Assembly (NCBI GenBank): GCA_030603565.1 | Contig: JAUVXM010000008.1 | Location: forward strand, 1-62,645 | DNA: 62,645 nt | Direction of reading: 5' to 3' | From: Candidatus Aminicenantota bacterium | GTDB lineage: Bacteria > Acidobacteriota > Aminicenantia > Aminicenantales > Aminicenantaceae | Part shown: positions 62,294 to 62,645 of the stretch, piece by piece | Numbering within the stretch: position 1 is the first letter of the stretch | Layout: each line of letters opens with the position of its first letter | Notes under the pieces: model-generated | Databases searched by the model: none | Told to the model about the DNA's origin: nothing | The model's input: only the letters and a program-made list of their open reading frames with translations | Translations under genes and position numbers: made by a program

Positions 62294-62369
62294 TGGCACG
62301 CCCGGAGAGATTCGAACTCCCGACCTTCGGATTCGAAGTCCACTGCTCTATCCACTGAGCTACGGGCGC
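62294..62369 (-). tRNA. tRNA-Arg (anticodon TCG)
   Basis: A 73-base cloverleaf (62297-62369) plus encoded CCA (62294-62296). The anticodon loop is CTTCGAA with anticodon TCG, reading CGA codons. The acceptor stem is GCGCCCG/CGGGCGT. Confidence 0.95.
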
Positions 62370-62487
62370 ACCTTTATTTACATTGTTATTATACCAAATT
62401 CTACAGCTGCAATCACTTCATACCTTCAGCAGGGAAGAATCCCCCCTGCTTTCTATATCTATTACGGATTTGGGCATGCTTTCACTG

Positions 62488-62556
62488 CGTATTCCGGACA
62501 AAGCACCCACCCATTCCGGAGGGAAAGTCCCACCTGATTCCGGTTCAAAGTCCCAC
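62488..62556 (-). mobile_element. IS21-like terminal repeats
   Basis: Three 23-bp direct repeats (62488-62510, 62511-62533, 62534-62556) read GTGGG(A/T)(C/G)CTTT..CCGGAAT on the minus strand. This resembles the repeated transposase-binding ends of IS21-family elements. The rest of the element is probably past the window. Confidence 0.5.
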
Positions 62557-62645
62557 CTCCTCGCCGGAGCGAAGCGACGAGATTTTATTCTAGCATAAAG
62601 TGGGTACTTTGTTTATCTTTTTTCTCATGGAACCTCCTTTCATAT

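Noticed and set aside
62283-62537. Open frame containing 'EIRTPDLRIRSPLLYPLSYG'
   Set aside because: This is the antisense translation of the tRNA-Arg gene, a well-known false protein.

Overview
The window reads as chromosome of a Gram-negative-type bacterium with moderate to low G+C. It carries TolC-type outer-membrane channels, a Lol-like exporter, lipoprotein signals, a Tat component and an outer-membrane barrel gene. The mix of secreted hydrolases (a 1014-residue BNR/VPS10-like protein, an S9 peptidase, a C69 dipeptidase and a secreted Ntn hydrolase), HisKA_2 sensor kinases and a Ser/Thr kinase with TPRs is what I would expect from Aminicenantes (OP8), Acidobacteria or a similar lineage. 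That placement is inference. No rRNA or phylogenetic marker is present to settle it.

Layout. 0.1-2.5 kb: remnant of an SLC13-type permease, a ribbon-helix-helix protein and a TauE/SafE exporter with a strong promoter. 2.5-6.6 kb (-): LolDC-like ABC exporter, LolA-like protein and outer-membrane barrel. 6.9-9.6 kb (+): thioredoxin, TPR histidine kinase and receiver-only response regulator. 9.7-13.3 kb: a 1190-residue PPDK-like dikinase with an unrecognised 650-residue N-terminal region, abutting a truncated flavodoxin gene. 13.4-18.5 kb: TolC, SPOR-NlpC lipoprotein, a thymidylate-synthase-fold protein and an MFS transporter. 18.9-27.2 kb (-): radical SAM, methyltransferase, ZIP, OsmC, zinc ribbon, CGGC protein, a toxin-antitoxin-like pair, then tsaD-mtnA and two uncharacterised genes. 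27.3-31.2 kb: TatA, methyltransferase, ROK kinase, a broken secreted protein and a phosphopantetheinyl transferase. 31.5-37.0 kb: accessory block with an Ntn hydrolase, an AbiE toxin-antitoxin pair and an AT-rich pair of surface proteins, one resembling Patescibacteria proteins, ending beside tRNA-Lys. 37.1-47.1 kb: RmuC, K+ channel, PAS/GAF kinase, C69 dipeptidase, RarD and the BNR protein. 47.3-54.3 kb: a TetR-controlled CecR-YbhGFSR-like efflux operon. 54.4-61.4 kb: a BNR pseudogene, a small membrane protein, the Ser/Thr kinase-TPR protein and the S9 peptidase. 61.6-62.6 kb: YefM/YoeB between a 13-bp tRNA-end duplication, tRNA-Arg and IS21-like terminal repeats.

The most striking feature is a dense family of small inverted-repeat elements, about one per 5 kb. 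The ends are CCTGRAYTATTCA and its complement, and several copies are flanked by 4-bp duplications of the form YTAR. Full copies are 247-254 bp and contain a GC-rich hairpin module and an AT-rich hairpin module whose arms change together between copies. There are also a 146-bp form, 15-40-bp miniature forms and copies with replaced interiors. They sit in operons, supply stop codons and have become the C-terminal codons of two proteins. No transposase that could move them lies in the window. Together with the PPDK-like protein, this family is the best candidate for something undescribed.
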